Assembly (NCBI RefSeq): GCF_006542425.1
Contig: NZ_VFID01000012.1
Location: forward strand, 62,001 to 126,000
Origin: Pseudoxanthomonas sp. z9
GTDB taxonomy: Bacteria > Pseudomonadota > Gammaproteobacteria > Xanthomonadales > Xanthomonadaceae
DNA: 64,000 bases
Direction: 5' to 3'
In this document: one piece after another, positions 26,591 to 35,086 of the stretch
Position numbering within the stretch: the first letter of the stretch is position 1
Layout: every line of letters begins with the position of its first letter
The notes under the pieces: generated by a model
Database searches by the model: none
What the model was told of the DNA's origin: nothing
What the model saw: the letters and a program-made list of their open reading frames with translations, nothing else
Position numbers and translations under genes: made by a program

Positions 26591-28579
26591 ATGATCAGCC
26601 GCCGCGCCGCCAAGAATCCGCACGCCGAGGCCGAGCAGTTCCGGCGCCGGGCGATGCTGGGCTTCGCGGTGGTCGCGCTGGCGCTGATCGGCCTGGGCGG
26701 CTGGTACTTCAAGCTGCAGGTGCTGGATCACGACGAGTACGCCACGCGCTCGGAAGCCAACCGGATCAAGCCGCGACCGGTGGTGCCGGGACGTGGCGCC
26801 ATCTACGACCGCAATGGCGTGCTGCTGGCGGAGAACGTGCCGGCGTTCCGCCTGGATGTCACCCCGGACAAGGTCGGCGATCCCGCCCGCCTGATCGCCG
26901 AACTCGGGCGGATCATCGCGCTGGCGCCGGAAGACATCGAACGCTTCGAGGCCACCCGCAAGAGCACGCGCGGGTTCCGTCCGATCACCCTCAAGCTGCG
27001 CGTCAGCGAAGAGGAAATGGCGCGCTTCGCGGTGGATCGCTGGCGCTTTCCCGGCGTGGAGCTGGTCCCCTACCTGACCCGCCGCTATCCCTACGGCGAA
27101 CTGTTCGCGCACATCATCGGCTATGTCGGCCGGATTGACGAAAAGGATCTGGAGGTCCTCGGCGAGGGCAACGCCGCGCTCACCCACATCGGCAAGACCG
27201 GCCTGGAGCGCTATTACGACGAGGCGCTGCGCGGCAAGGTCGGCTACGAGAAGGTCGAGACCAACGTCGAAGGTCGCGCGCTGCGGGTGGTCGGCCGGGT
27301 GCCGGCGGTGGCGGGCACCGATCTGCGCCTGAGCGTGGACCTGAAACTGCAGCAGGCGCTGGTCGCCGCGTTCGGCGAACACGAAGGCTCGGCGATCGCG
27401 ATGGATCCGCGCACCGGCGAAATCCTGGCGATGGTCAGCCTGCCCAGCTACGACCCCAACCTGTTCGTCAACGGCATTTCCAGCAAGGATTTCAAGGCGC
27501 TCAACGAGAATCCCTCGCGTCCGCAGTTCAACCGCCTGGTGCTGGGCGGCGTGGCGCCCGGTTCGACGCTGAAGCCGCTGATCGCGCTGGCCGGCCTGGA
27601 CAGCGGCCTGCGCCGGCCCGAGGACAAGGTGTTGTCCACCGGCATGTTCTACCTGCCCGGCACCAGCCGTGGCTGGGGCGACGCGCATCGCGGCGGCCAC
27701 GGCTGGACCGATCTGCGCAAGTCGATCGCGCAGTCGGTGAACACCTACTACTACCGGCTGGCGCTGGATCTGGGCATCGAACGCTTCGACGATTACATGA
27801 CCCGCTATGGCTTCGGCCATCCGACCGGCATCGACCTGACCGGCGAAATCAGCGGCATCCTGCCGTCGCCCGCCTACAAGGCCAGGAGTCGCAAGGAGCG
27901 CTGGTATCCCGGCGACACCGTCAACATCGCCATCGGCCAGGGCGACTGGAAGGTCACCCCGCTGCAACTGGTACGGGCGATCTCCGCGATCGCCGACGGC
28001 AACCTGCGCCAGCCGCACCTGGTGCGCGATCAGCGCACCGGCTTCGACGCCGCGTGGACGCCGCTGCCGGTGGCCACACCGATGCCGATCAGCCCGACCC
28101 CGGGCAACGTGCAGGTCGTCCGCGAAGGCATGATGGCGACCATGCAGCCGGGCGGCACCGGCGCGTCGATGGCGCGCGGCGCACCCTACCTGATGGCGGG
28201 CAAGACCGGCACCGCGCAGGTGATCAGCCGGCGCGGCACCGCCGCGGTCAACCCCAAGAGCCTGCCCATGCATCTGCGCCATCGCTCGCTGTTCGTGGGC
28301 TTCGCTCCGGCGGACGCACCGGCCATCGCGATCGCGGTGGCGGTGGAAGGCGGCGGCTACGGCGGTACCACCGCCGCGCCAATCGCGCGCAAGATCCTGG
28401 ACGCCTTCATGCTGGGCAAGATGCCGGAGGGCGTTGACGATCCGGATGCGGCCAGCAGCGATCCCGAGCAATTGCCGGTGACCGCTGCTCCCGCCAGTCC
28501 GGGGACGACCGGCACGCCCGCGGATCCGTCCGCCGCGCCGACGCCGACCCCCGCCACGCCGCCGGGACGCGCGCCATGA
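26591..28579 (+). CDS. mrdA: Penicillin-binding protein 2 (elongasome transpeptidase)
   Basis: PBP2 is the monofunctional class B transpeptidase that cross-links peptidoglycan during rod elongation, working with the RodA glycosyltransferase. The 662-residue protein has an N-terminal membrane helix (AMLGFAVVALALIGLGGWYF), the pedestal domain, and active-site motifs STLK (Ser325), SVN (in AQSVNTYYY) and KTGTAQ. The signature RGAIYDRNG is clear. After about residue 610 there is a Pro/Ala/Thr tail of around 50 residues (ending ATPPGRAP), longer than the E. coli protein. The stop overlaps rodA (ATGA at 28576). Confidence 0.97.
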   Translation: MISRRAAKNPHAEAEQFRRRAMLGFAVVALALIGLGGWYFKLQVLDHDEYATRSEANRIKPRPVVPGRGAIYDRNGVLLAENVPAFRLDVTPDKVGDPARLIAELGRIIALAPEDIERFEATRKSTRGFRPITLKLRVSEEEMARFAVDRWRFPGVELVPYLTRRYPYGELFAHIIGYVGRIDEKDLEVLGEGNAALTHIGKTGLERYYDEALRGKVGYEKVETNVEGRALRVVGRVPAVAGTDLRLSVDLKLQQALVAAFGEHEGSAIAMDPRTGEILAMVSLPSYDPNLFVNGISSKDFKALNENPSRPQFNRLVLGGVAPGSTLKPLIALAGLDSGLRRPEDKVLSTGMFYLPGTSRGWGDAHRGGHGWTDLRKSIAQSVNTYYYRLALDLGIERFDDYMTRYGFGHPTGIDLTGEISGILPSPAYKARSRKERWYPGDTVNIAIGQGDWKVTPLQLVRAISAIADGNLRQPHLVRDQRTGFDAAWTPLPVATPMPISPTPGNVQVVREGMMATMQPGGTGASMARGAPYLMAGKTGTAQVISRRGTAAVNPKSLPMHLRHRSLFVGFAPADAPAIAIAVAVEGGGYGGTTAAPIARKILDAFMLGKMPEGVDDPDAASSDPEQLPVTAAPASPGTTGTPADPSAAPTPTPATPPGRAP

Positions 28580-29694
28580 TCGAAATGCTGCGCTGGGCCA
28601 TCGATCTGCTGCGCTACCTGTTGCGCACCCTGGACTGGCCGCTGCTGGGCGCGCTCGGCGCGCTGATGGCGATTGGGCTGGCGGTGCTGTACAGCGCCGG
28701 TGGCGAGGATCTGGGTTCGCGCCTGCTGCTGGCGCAGGGCGCGCGTTTCGCGGTCGGGCTGGTGGCGATGTGGGCATTGTCGCGGGTCTCGCCGGTGCGC
28801 CTGCGCGGCTGGACGCCCGGCGTGTTCATCGCCTCGCTGCTGCCGCTGCTGCTGGTGCTGTTCATCGGCACCGGCAAGCATGGCCGTCACTGGATCGACC
28901 TGAAGGTGTTCTACCTGCAGCCGTCCGAGCTGCTGAAGATCACCCTGCCGATGATGATGGCGTGGTACCTGCATCGCGAGCCGCTGCCGCCGCGCATCAG
29001 GACGGTGATCGTCGCCGGCATCCTGATCGCCATTCCCACCGGCCTGATCCTGCTGCAGCCGGATTTCGGCACCGGCATGCTGGTCGCCGCCAGCGGCGTG
29101 TTCGCGCTGCTGCTGGCCGGCCTGCCGTGGTGGTGGGTGGGCGTGGGCGTGGGCAGCGTGGCCGCCGCCGCGCCGGTGGCGTGGTTCTGGTTCCTGCGTC
29201 CCTACCAGAAGGACCGGATCCTGACCTTCCTCAATCCGGAGAACGATCCGCTCGGCACCGGCTGGAACATCATCCAGTCCAAGATCGCCATCGGCGGCGG
29301 CGGGCTGTCGGGCAAGGGCTGGGGGCAGGGCTCGCAGTCGCACCTGAACTACCTGCCCGAACACACCACCGACTTCATCTTCGCAGTGCTGTCCGAGGAG
29401 TTCGGCTGGATCGGCGTGGCGGTGGTGCTGGCGCTGTACCTGTTCGTGATCGGGCGCTGCCTGTGGATCGCCATCGAGGCGCGCGACACCTATTCGCGCC
29501 TGCTGGCCGGCTCGCTGGGCCTGGCCTTCTTCGTCTACGTGATCGTCAACGGCGGCATGATCTCCGGCCTGCTGCCGGTGGTCGGCGTGCCGATGCCGCT
29601 GCTGAGCTACGGCGGCACCTCCGCGGTCTCGCTGCTGGCCGGCCTCGGCCTGGTGATGGCGGTGCGCGCGCACCGGCCGGTGCATGGGTATTGA
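28576..29694 (+). CDS. rodA: Peptidoglycan glycosyltransferase RodA
   Basis: RodA is the SEDS-family polymerase that elongates glycan strands from lipid II in the elongasome. The 372-residue protein has about ten membrane helices and SEDS signatures: RHWIDLKVFYLQPSELLKI, the large periplasmic loop with NPENDPLGTGWNIIQSKIAIGGGGLSGKGWGQGSQSHLNYLPEHTTDF quoted only in part here, and GVPMPLLSYGGTS. The catalytic Asp should lie in the TTDFIF segment after the EH motif. It is coupled to mrdA by an ATGA overlap and followed by an inverted repeat that may end the operon. Confidence 0.97.
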   Translation: MIEMLRWAIDLLRYLLRTLDWPLLGALGALMAIGLAVLYSAGGEDLGSRLLLAQGARFAVGLVAMWALSRVSPVRLRGWTPGVFIASLLPLLLVLFIGTGKHGRHWIDLKVFYLQPSELLKITLPMMMAWYLHREPLPPRIRTVIVAGILIAIPTGLILLQPDFGTGMLVAASGVFALLLAGLPWWWVGVGVGSVAAAAPVAWFWFLRPYQKDRILTFLNPENDPLGTGWNIIQSKIAIGGGGLSGKGWGQGSQSHLNYLPEHTTDFIFAVLSEEFGWIGVAVVLALYLFVIGRCLWIAIEARDTYSRLLAGSLGLAFFVYVIVNGGMISGLLPVVGVPMPLLSYGGTSAVSLLAGLGLVMAVRAHRPVHGY

Positions 29695-29696
29695 TC

Positions 29697-29790
29697 GGGC
29701 CGGGAATGGAGAATGGGGAATCGGGAATGGTAAAGGCAGAAGCTTTTTGCTCTTAACGATTCCCGATTCTCCATTCCCGATTCCCGGCCC
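29697..29790. repeat. 'gggaatcgggaatgg' inverted repeat after rodA
   Basis: The left arm starts gggccgggaatggagaatgg and the right arm ends gattcccgattcccggccc; the arms pair imperfectly around a roughly 25-base centre that includes aagctttttgctctt. It occupies most of the rodA-mltB gap. It is the best-preserved member in this window of the family also seen at 8690-8787 and 24805-24985, and may act as a terminator or mRNA stabiliser. Confidence 0.8.
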
Positions 29791-29824
29791 CTCATACATT
29801 CACTATTTCTCACGTTGAGCGTGC

Positions 29825-29837
29825 TACCCTCGCGCCG
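29825..29837 (+). promoter_or_regulatory. -10-like element immediately before mltB (leaderless candidate)
   Basis: TACCCT at 29825-29830 fits the TANNNT -10 pattern and is separated from the mltB ATG by seven bases (cgcgccg). No ribosome-binding site is visible. It is weaker evidence than the TATACT case at 4349. Confidence 0.35.
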
Positions 29838-30986
29838 ATGATTCGACGCGCCCTTGTCTGCCTGATCACCTTCGGCCTGGTTGCCTGCGCGACTCCGCCG
29901 AAGAACCCGCCGACCGCCGCGCCCGCGGCGAGCGGAGCCCAGTCACCGGCTCAAAAAGCCTCGGCCAATCCGGCCGAGACGTCGGTGGAACGCGTGGCCG
30001 ACGTGCCGATCGTGGTGGAGGACTTCGCCACCGCGCGCGCCAACTTCGTGCGTGATACCGCCGCGCGCTACGGCGTCGATCCGCGGTACGTCGATTCGGT
30101 GCTGTCGCAGGCGGTGGTCCGCGACGACGTGATCGCGCTGATGTCGCGACCCGCCGAGCGGGTCAAGCCGTGGAGCGAGTACCGGCCCAATTTCATCACC
30201 GCCTCGCGCATCAGCGGCGGACAGGCGTTCATGGCCAGGCACCGGGACGCGCTGGCACGCGAGGAAAAGGCCTATGGCGTGCCGGCGGAGATCATCGTCG
30301 CCATCATCGGCGTCGAGACCAGCTACGGCGGCTACACCGGCAAGCATCGGGTGCTGGACGCGCTGTACACGCTGGCGTTCCGCTATCCGCGCAGCGGCAA
30401 GCCCGAACGCGCCGCCTACGAACAGCGTCGCGAACTGTTCTTCCGCGACGAACTGGCGCAGCTGTTCGCGCTGGGCCGCGAGGAGAAGCTGGACATCACC
30501 TCCCTGATCGGCAGCTACGCCGGCGCGATGGGCATGGGCCAGTTCATGCCGTCCAGCTACCGCGAGTTCGCGGTGGACGGTGATGGCGACGGCCGCCGCG
30601 ATCTGTTCAACAGCGTCGACGACGTGTTCGCTTCGGTCGCCAACTATTTCCGCAAGAAGGGCGGCGAGCGCGGCGGCTGGGTGCCGGGCGGCCCGGTGGT
30701 GGCGCGCGCCGAACTGCAGGCCGGATACCCCGAGTTCAATCCGGATACCTGGACACCCGACTACACCCTGGCCGATCTGGCCCAGCGCGGTTACCGTCCG
30801 CTGGAGCCGGTCGCCGCCGATGCCACGGCCACGCTGGTGTCGCTGGAAGGCAGCGCCGGCAAACAGTATTGGCTGGGCTTCCAGAACTACTACGCGATTA
30901 CCCGCTACAACAACTCCAAGATGTACGCGATGGCCGTATACCAGCTGTCCCAGGCCATCGCCGGCAGGGAGATTCCGCCCGCATGA
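29838..30986 (+). CDS. mltB: Membrane-bound lytic murein transglycosylase B
   Basis: MltB cleaves the MurNAc-GlcNAc bond non-hydrolytically, giving 1,6-anhydro products. The 382-residue lipoprotein has lipobox LVAC (Cys17), an Ala/Pro linker, and the catalytic domain with Glu160 in IIGVETSYGGYTGKHRVLDALYTLAFRYPR. SYAGAMGMGQFMPSSYREFAVDGDGDGRRDL is the substrate groove with its metal-binding-like loop. It should sit at the inner face of the outer membrane. The stop overlaps rlpA (ATGA at 30983), so two septal or wall-remodelling enzymes are coupled. Confidence 0.96.
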   Translation: MIRRALVCLITFGLVACATPPKNPPTAAPAASGAQSPAQKASANPAETSVERVADVPIVVEDFATARANFVRDTAARYGVDPRYVDSVLSQAVVRDDVIALMSRPAERVKPWSEYRPNFITASRISGGQAFMARHRDALAREEKAYGVPAEIIVAIIGVETSYGGYTGKHRVLDALYTLAFRYPRSGKPERAAYEQRRELFFRDELAQLFALGREEKLDITSLIGSYAGAMGMGQFMPSSYREFAVDGDGDGRRDLFNSVDDVFASVANYFRKKGGERGGWVPGGPVVARAELQAGYPEFNPDTWTPDYTLADLAQRGYRPLEPVAADATATLVSLEGSAGKQYWLGFQNYYAITRYNNSKMYAMAVYQLSQAIAGREIPPA

Positions 30987-32308
30987 AATGGCTTCTGCCC
31001 GCGCTGCTCACCCTCAGCCTGGCGGCCTGCAGCACGGCGCCGAAGAAACCGGTCCCTCCGTCACTGTCCGGCAAGGGCAAGCCGGGGTCGTCGACCGCGC
31101 ACCAGGGGCGCGGTCCCGCCACCGGCAAGGACTGCTCGTTCTACGCGCCGGCGCAGGAAGATCCGACCACGCGCGGCGACTACACCGCCGGTGGCCTGTA
31201 CAAGCCCGGCGTCTCCGACACCACTCCCGATCACCTGCCGGACCTGGACTGCATCGCCGAGCCGGCGGTGACCGCCGAGGCGCGCTCGCCGATCGGCAAC
31301 CGCTCGCCGTACACCGTGCTGGGCAAGAAGTACCAGGTGCTGGACAAGGTCGATGGCTACGTGGAGCAGGGGACCGCTTCGTATTACGGCAACAAGTTCC
31401 ATGGTCGCCGTACCTCCAACCAGGAGGTGTACGACATGTACGCCTTCACCGCCGCCCACAAGACCCTGCCGCTGCCCAGCTTCGCGCGGGTCACCAATCT
31501 GGACAACGGCCAGTCGGTGGTGGTGCGGGTGAACGATCGCGGTCCCTTCCACGACGGGCGCGTGATCGATCTGAGTTACGCCGCCGCCTACAAGCTGGGC
31601 ATCACCCAGCGCGGCACCGGCCGGGTGGAAGTGCGCGCGCTGACGCCGGGCAAGGAGGATCGCGGCTATGCCGCCGCGCCCACACCCGCCGCCCCGGCCA
31701 GCAGTGGCATGGATGCGCTGGTGGAAAAGCTGCCGACCTCGGGCCCGGCGGTTCAGGCCGCCGCCGCAACGGCTAGCGCGGCCAACGCGGCGGTCGTCGC
31801 CACGGTGGATGGGCGCGGCAGCCGGCGCTACCACGTCATTCCGGACACGAAGAATCCGGCCAGCGCCGATCGCTTCGATGCCTGGATGCAGGCCAATGGC
31901 GTGCGCGTGGCGACCGGCAAACCGGCTTCGGCAGCGCCCGCCGGGATACAGGCTACGGCCGCTTCCACGACGATGGTGGCGGCTGCGCCCATGCCCTCCC
32001 GTGCGGGCGCGTCGACGCCGGTGACATCGGCGGCCGCGTCGCCGATTGCGCCCGGCGTAGTCCCGCGCGCACTGGCCGCTCCGCTGCAATTGCAGGTGGG
32101 TAGTTTTGCCAGCCGCGAGAATGCCGACCGGGCGCTGGCCCGCCTGGTCGCGGCGGGGATCGCCGGGGCCAGCCTGAGCGATGTACAGAGCAACGGGCGG
32201 GTGCTGTGGCGGCTGCGGGTTGGCGCGACCGACCCGGCTGGCGCCGATGAACTGGCCGGCCGTATCGCCAAACTGGGCTTCGGACGCCCGCAACTGGTCC
32301 GCGACTGA
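30983..32308 (+). CDS. rlpA: Septal ring lytic transglycosylase RlpA (DPBB + SPOR)
   Basis: RlpA is an outer-membrane lipoprotein that binds denuded glycan at the septum and cuts it to help daughter cells separate. The 441-residue protein has lipobox LAAC (Cys16), a double-psi beta-barrel domain (about residues 125-215: GTASYYGNKFHGRRTSNQEVYDM ... VVRVNDRGPFHDGRVIDLS, quoted in part) and a C-terminal SPOR domain (about residues 365-440: LQLQVGSFASRENADRALARL). Between them is a roughly 150-residue Ala/Thr/Pro linker. It is longer than the E. coli protein mainly because of this linker. It is coupled to mltB. Confidence 0.95.
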   Translation: MKWLLPALLTLSLAACSTAPKKPVPPSLSGKGKPGSSTAHQGRGPATGKDCSFYAPAQEDPTTRGDYTAGGLYKPGVSDTTPDHLPDLDCIAEPAVTAEARSPIGNRSPYTVLGKKYQVLDKVDGYVEQGTASYYGNKFHGRRTSNQEVYDMYAFTAAHKTLPLPSFARVTNLDNGQSVVVRVNDRGPFHDGRVIDLSYAAAYKLGITQRGTGRVEVRALTPGKEDRGYAAAPTPAAPASSGMDALVEKLPTSGPAVQAAAATASAANAAVVATVDGRGSRRYHVIPDTKNPASADRFDAWMQANGVRVATGKPASAAPAGIQATAASTTMVAAAPMPSRAGASTPVTSAAASPIAPGVVPRALAAPLQLQVGSFASRENADRALARLVAAGIAGASLSDVQSNGRVLWRLRVGATDPAGADELAGRIAKLGFGRPQLVRD

Positions 32309-32372
32309 GCCGCGCGGCGGTTTTTTCGCCTGTTTTTCGGCCTGGGTGGATTCCCAGCCGCCAATGCCCGCC

Positions 32373-32378
32373 TAAAAT
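32373..32378 (+). promoter_or_regulatory. -10 element upstream of dacC
   Basis: TAAAAT at 32373-32378 is a strong -10 hexamer and sits 48 bases before the dacC start; no good -35 is seen at 17 bases. The preceding rlpA stop is followed by a small GC hairpin and tttttt (about 32310-32328), a likely terminator, so dacC probably has its own promoter. Confidence 0.4.
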
Positions 32379-32426
32379 GTCGTTTTCGTCGAACGGGCCT
32401 CGCGCCCAGTCAGGAGTTCGCAGCAG

Positions 32427-33626
32427 ATGAAGTTCCGTTTCGCCCTGGCCGCTCTGGCCACCGCCGCCTTCGGCGCGGCGATCGCGCAGACCCCGGCACC
32501 GCAGCCGGCGCCCGTCGCCCCGCCGGCCGAATCCGTCGCCATCCCGCCGCCGCCCAAGCCGGTCGGCACCGCCTGGGTGCTGATGGACTACATCACCGGC
32601 CAGGTGCTGGCGGGCGAAAACTACGACCAGCGCGTCGAGCCGGCCAGCATCACCAAGGTGATGACCTCCTACGTGCTGGCGGCCGAGCAGAAGAACGGCA
32701 AGATCCGTCCCGAAGACCAGGTGATGATGAGCGAGCGCGCCTGGCGCGAGGGCGGCGCCGGCACCGACGGCAGCTACAGCGGCTTCGCGGTCAACAAGAC
32801 CGCGCCGTTGCTGGACATGGAAAAGGGCATGGCCGTGCAGTCGGGCAACGACGCCGCCATCGCGCTGGCCGAACACGCCGCCGGCAGCCAGGAAGCCTTC
32901 GCGTCGCTGATGAACAACTATGCCGCCAAGATCGGCATGAAGGGCTCGCACTTCGTCAACGCCCACGGCCTGTCCGCGCCGGAACACTATTCCACCGCCT
33001 ACGATCTGGCCCTGCTGGGCCGCGCGCTGATCCGCGACTATCCGGAAACCTACGCGTTCAACAAGATCAAGGAATTCACCGTCGGCACCATCACCCAGCC
33101 CAACCGCAACCTGCTGTTGTGGCGCGACGGCAGCGTGGACGGCATCAAGACCGGTCACCATTCCGGCGCCGGCTACTGCCTGATGAGCTCGGCCAAGCGC
33201 GGCGACCAGCGCCTGATCGCGGTGGTGATGGGTTCGACTTCCGAGAAGCAGCGCGCCGACGACAGTCTGGCGCTGCTCAACTGGGGTTTCCGCTTCTATG
33301 AAACCCACCGTCTGTACGAGCCGGGCAAGGTCATCGCCAGCCAGCGCGTGTGGAAAGGCCAGGCCAAGGAAGTCCAGCTGGGCGTGGCCCAGCCGATGCT
33401 GGTCAGCGTGCCGCGCGGTCGCTATGGCGACCTGAAGCCGAGCATGAACGTGCCCAAGACCCTGGTCGCGCCGATCGCGAAGGGCCAGGCCATCGGCGAC
33501 GTGAAGGTCACCCTGGATGGCAAGGTCGTCGCCCAGGCGCCGCTGGTGGCGGTCAACGCGGTCGAGGAAGCCGGCTTCTTCAAGCGCCTGTGGGATGCGT
33601 TCTGGATGTGGTGGGAGTCGGACTGA
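32427..33626 (+). CDS. dacC: D-alanyl-D-alanine carboxypeptidase (PBP5/6 type)
   Basis: This low-molecular-weight penicillin-binding protein removes the terminal D-Ala from peptidoglycan pentapeptides in the periplasm. The 399-residue protein has a signal peptide (residues 1 to about 20, FGAAIAQ), the active-site motifs SITK (Ser74, Lys77), SGN (in VQSGNDAA) and KTG (in IKTGHHSGAG). A beta-rich PBP5 C-terminal domain follows, then a terminal amphipathic anchor FFKRLWDAFWMWWESD. An AGGAG site precedes ATG 32427. It closes the wall cluster and is followed by a strong terminator. Confidence 0.96.
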   Translation: MKFRFALAALATAAFGAAIAQTPAPQPAPVAPPAESVAIPPPPKPVGTAWVLMDYITGQVLAGENYDQRVEPASITKVMTSYVLAAEQKNGKIRPEDQVMMSERAWREGGAGTDGSYSGFAVNKTAPLLDMEKGMAVQSGNDAAIALAEHAAGSQEAFASLMNNYAAKIGMKGSHFVNAHGLSAPEHYSTAYDLALLGRALIRDYPETYAFNKIKEFTVGTITQPNRNLLLWRDGSVDGIKTGHHSGAGYCLMSSAKRGDQRLIAVVMGSTSEKQRADDSLALLNWGFRFYETHRLYEPGKVIASQRVWKGQAKEVQLGVAQPMLVSVPRGRYGDLKPSMNVPKTLVAPIAKGQAIGDVKVTLDGKVVAQAPLVAVNAVEEAGFFKRLWDAFWMWWESD

Positions 33627-33650
33627 GTTCCGCGGCCAACACGGAATGAA

Positions 33651-33678
33651 GACGAAGCCGGCGCAAGCCGGCTTCGTC
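33651..33678 (+). terminator. Intrinsic terminator after dacC
   Basis: A perfect 12-base-pair stem with a gcaa loop (gacgaagccggc-gcaa-gccggcttcgtc) is followed by gttttcg, 24 bases after the dacC stop. It lies between dacC and the convergent MerR gene. Confidence 0.9.
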
Positions 33679-33704
33679 GTTTTCGCGTCTTCGATTTCGA
33701 TGCG

Positions 33705-34163
33705 TCATCGAGAGTTCGGGACTCGCGCGCGCGACGGGCTTTTTCTCGCTTGCCCGCGGGGCGCGGCAAGCACACGCATTGACGCTGCCTTGAGAATCCG
33801 CCGGAAGGTCGGGCACTCCATATGGCTGGGTGCGCGGCAAGCGGCGGCGTGGCGCAGGCCGTCGCGCATGGCGCCGAGCTGGCGGAGGGTGCGGTCCAGT
33901 TCGGCGCTCTTGTCCAGCAGCATCTGCCGATCGATGCGTGGCTGGCCGTCGGCGCCGAACATCCCGGCCATCTCGTCCAGCGAAAAGCCGGCGGCGCGAC
34001 CCAGCGCGATCAGCGCGAGCTGATCCAGTACCCGGGCGTCGAACACGCGCCGCAACCCGTGCCGACCGATGGCGCGGATCAGGCCCTTTTCCTCGTAGTA
34101 CCGTAGGGTCGAAGCGGGTACGCCGGTACGCTCGGCCACCTGGCCGATATCCAGTTCCTGCAT
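33705..34163 (-). CDS. MerR-family transcriptional regulator
   Basis: The 152-residue regulator has an N-terminal winged helix (MQELDIGQVAERTGVPASTLRYYEEKGLI...RVFDARVLDQLALIALGRAAGFSL) and a dimerisation coiled coil (about residues 80-108). A C-terminal segment with two Cys and a His (AACRAPSHMECPTFRRIL) could bind a metal or sense redox; this C-x6-H-x2-CP pattern recurs in a MerR subgroup of unknown ligand. It is divergent from the methyltransferase gene with a perfect palindrome in the 71-base gap. MerR proteins typically activate such divergent genes by untwisting a long-spacer promoter and may also control themselves. Confidence 0.92.
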   Translation of the reverse strand: MQELDIGQVAERTGVPASTLRYYEEKGLIRAIGRHGLRRVFDARVLDQLALIALGRAAGFSLDEMAGMFGADGQPRIDRQMLLDKSAELDRTLRQLGAMRDGLRHAAACRAPSHMECPTFRRILKAASMRVLAAPRGQARKSPSRARVPNSR

Positions 34164-34167
34164 GGGC

Positions 34168-34198
34168 TTGACTTCAAGTCGACTTGAAGTTGCAGAGT
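34168..34198 (+). promoter_or_regulatory. MerR-type operator in a long-spacer divergent promoter
   Basis: ACTTCAAGTCGACTTGAAGT at 34171-34190 is a perfect 20-base palindrome. It overlaps a -35 box TTGACT (34168-34173); a 19-base spacer leads to a weak -10 (CAGAGT, 34193-34198). A dyad between -35 and -10 with a 19-base spacer is the hallmark of MerR/SoxR-family activation; the half-site is like that of SoxR (CTCAAGTT). It should drive the methyltransferase-DUF2938 operon. Confidence 0.8.
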
Positions 34199-34234
34199 GC
34201 GCTTCCCCTTTCCCCGGCGCAAGCGGTACGAACC

Positions 34235-35086
34235 ATGGAAACGAAGACAGTCGCGGACGAGCAGGCCAGGCTCTGGAACGGCGTGAGTGGCCAGGCGTGG
34301 GTAGACCAGCAGGTCCTGCTGGACTCGATGCTCGAACCTTTCATCGCCGTCCTGCGGGATGCGCTCGACGAACTGCCCGCAGCGCGGGTGCTGGATGTCG
34401 GCTGCGGCACCGGCGCCACCACCCTGGCGATGGCGCGCGCGCTGGCGGGACAGGGCGAGTGCGTGGGCGTCGATATCTCCGCGCCGATGCTCGCGCTGGC
34501 CCGCGAGCGGGCGCGGCGGGAAGAACTGGACGTGGCGTTCGTGCAGGCCGATGCGCAGGTGCATGCGTTCACGCCGGAACACTTCGATCGGATCATCTCG
34601 CGCTTCGGCGTGATGTTCTTTGCCGATCCGGTAGCGGCTTTCCGCAACCTCCATCGGTGCGCGAAGCCAGACGCACGGCTGCGTTTCGTTGCCTGGCGCG
34701 GTCCTGCGGACAATCCGTTCATGACCACCGCCGAGCGCGCGGCGGCGCCATGGATCGCGTTGCCCGAGCGACGCGCGGACGGGCCAGGCCAATTCGCCTT
34801 CGCCGATCCGCGGCGGATCCGGGAGGTCCTGGAACAGGCAGGCTGGCGCGACATCGACATCCGCCCGCGCGATCTGGCCTGTTCGCTGCCCGAATCCAGC
34901 CTCGTTTCCTACGTCACCCGCCTGGGACAGGTGGGACTGGTGCTGCAGGAAGCGGATGCCGATACGCGCGCGCGGGTCATCGGCGCCATGCGCGCCGCGT
35001 TCGTACCGTACGTGCACGACGCGGAAGTCCGCTTCACCGCAGCCTGCTGGCAGGTCGATGCGCGCGCGGGAAGCGTGTCGCCGTGA
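34235..35086 (+). CDS. Class I SAM-dependent methyltransferase
   Basis: The 283-residue protein has a Rossmann-like methyltransferase core: motif I VLDVGCGTGATTLAMA (about residue 50), VGVDISAPMLALARERA, and the post-core FDRIISRFGVMFFADPVAAFRNLHRCAKPDARLRFVAWRG. The start of the protein (ADEQARLWNGVSGQAWVDQQVLLDSMLEPF) matches a methyltransferase group of unknown substrate. It is the first gene of a two-gene operon under the MerR palindrome. ATG 34235 is chosen because the frame upstream crosses the operator. A role in resistance or detoxification is possible but is inference from MerR control. Confidence 0.88.
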   Translation: METKTVADEQARLWNGVSGQAWVDQQVLLDSMLEPFIAVLRDALDELPAARVLDVGCGTGATTLAMARALAGQGECVGVDISAPMLALARERARREELDVAFVQADAQVHAFTPEHFDRIISRFGVMFFADPVAAFRNLHRCAKPDARLRFVAWRGPADNPFMTTAERAAAPWIALPERRADGPGQFAFADPRRIREVLEQAGWRDIDIRPRDLACSLPESSLVSYVTRLGQVGLVLQEADADTRARVIGAMRAAFVPYVHDAEVRFTAACWQVDARAGSVSP

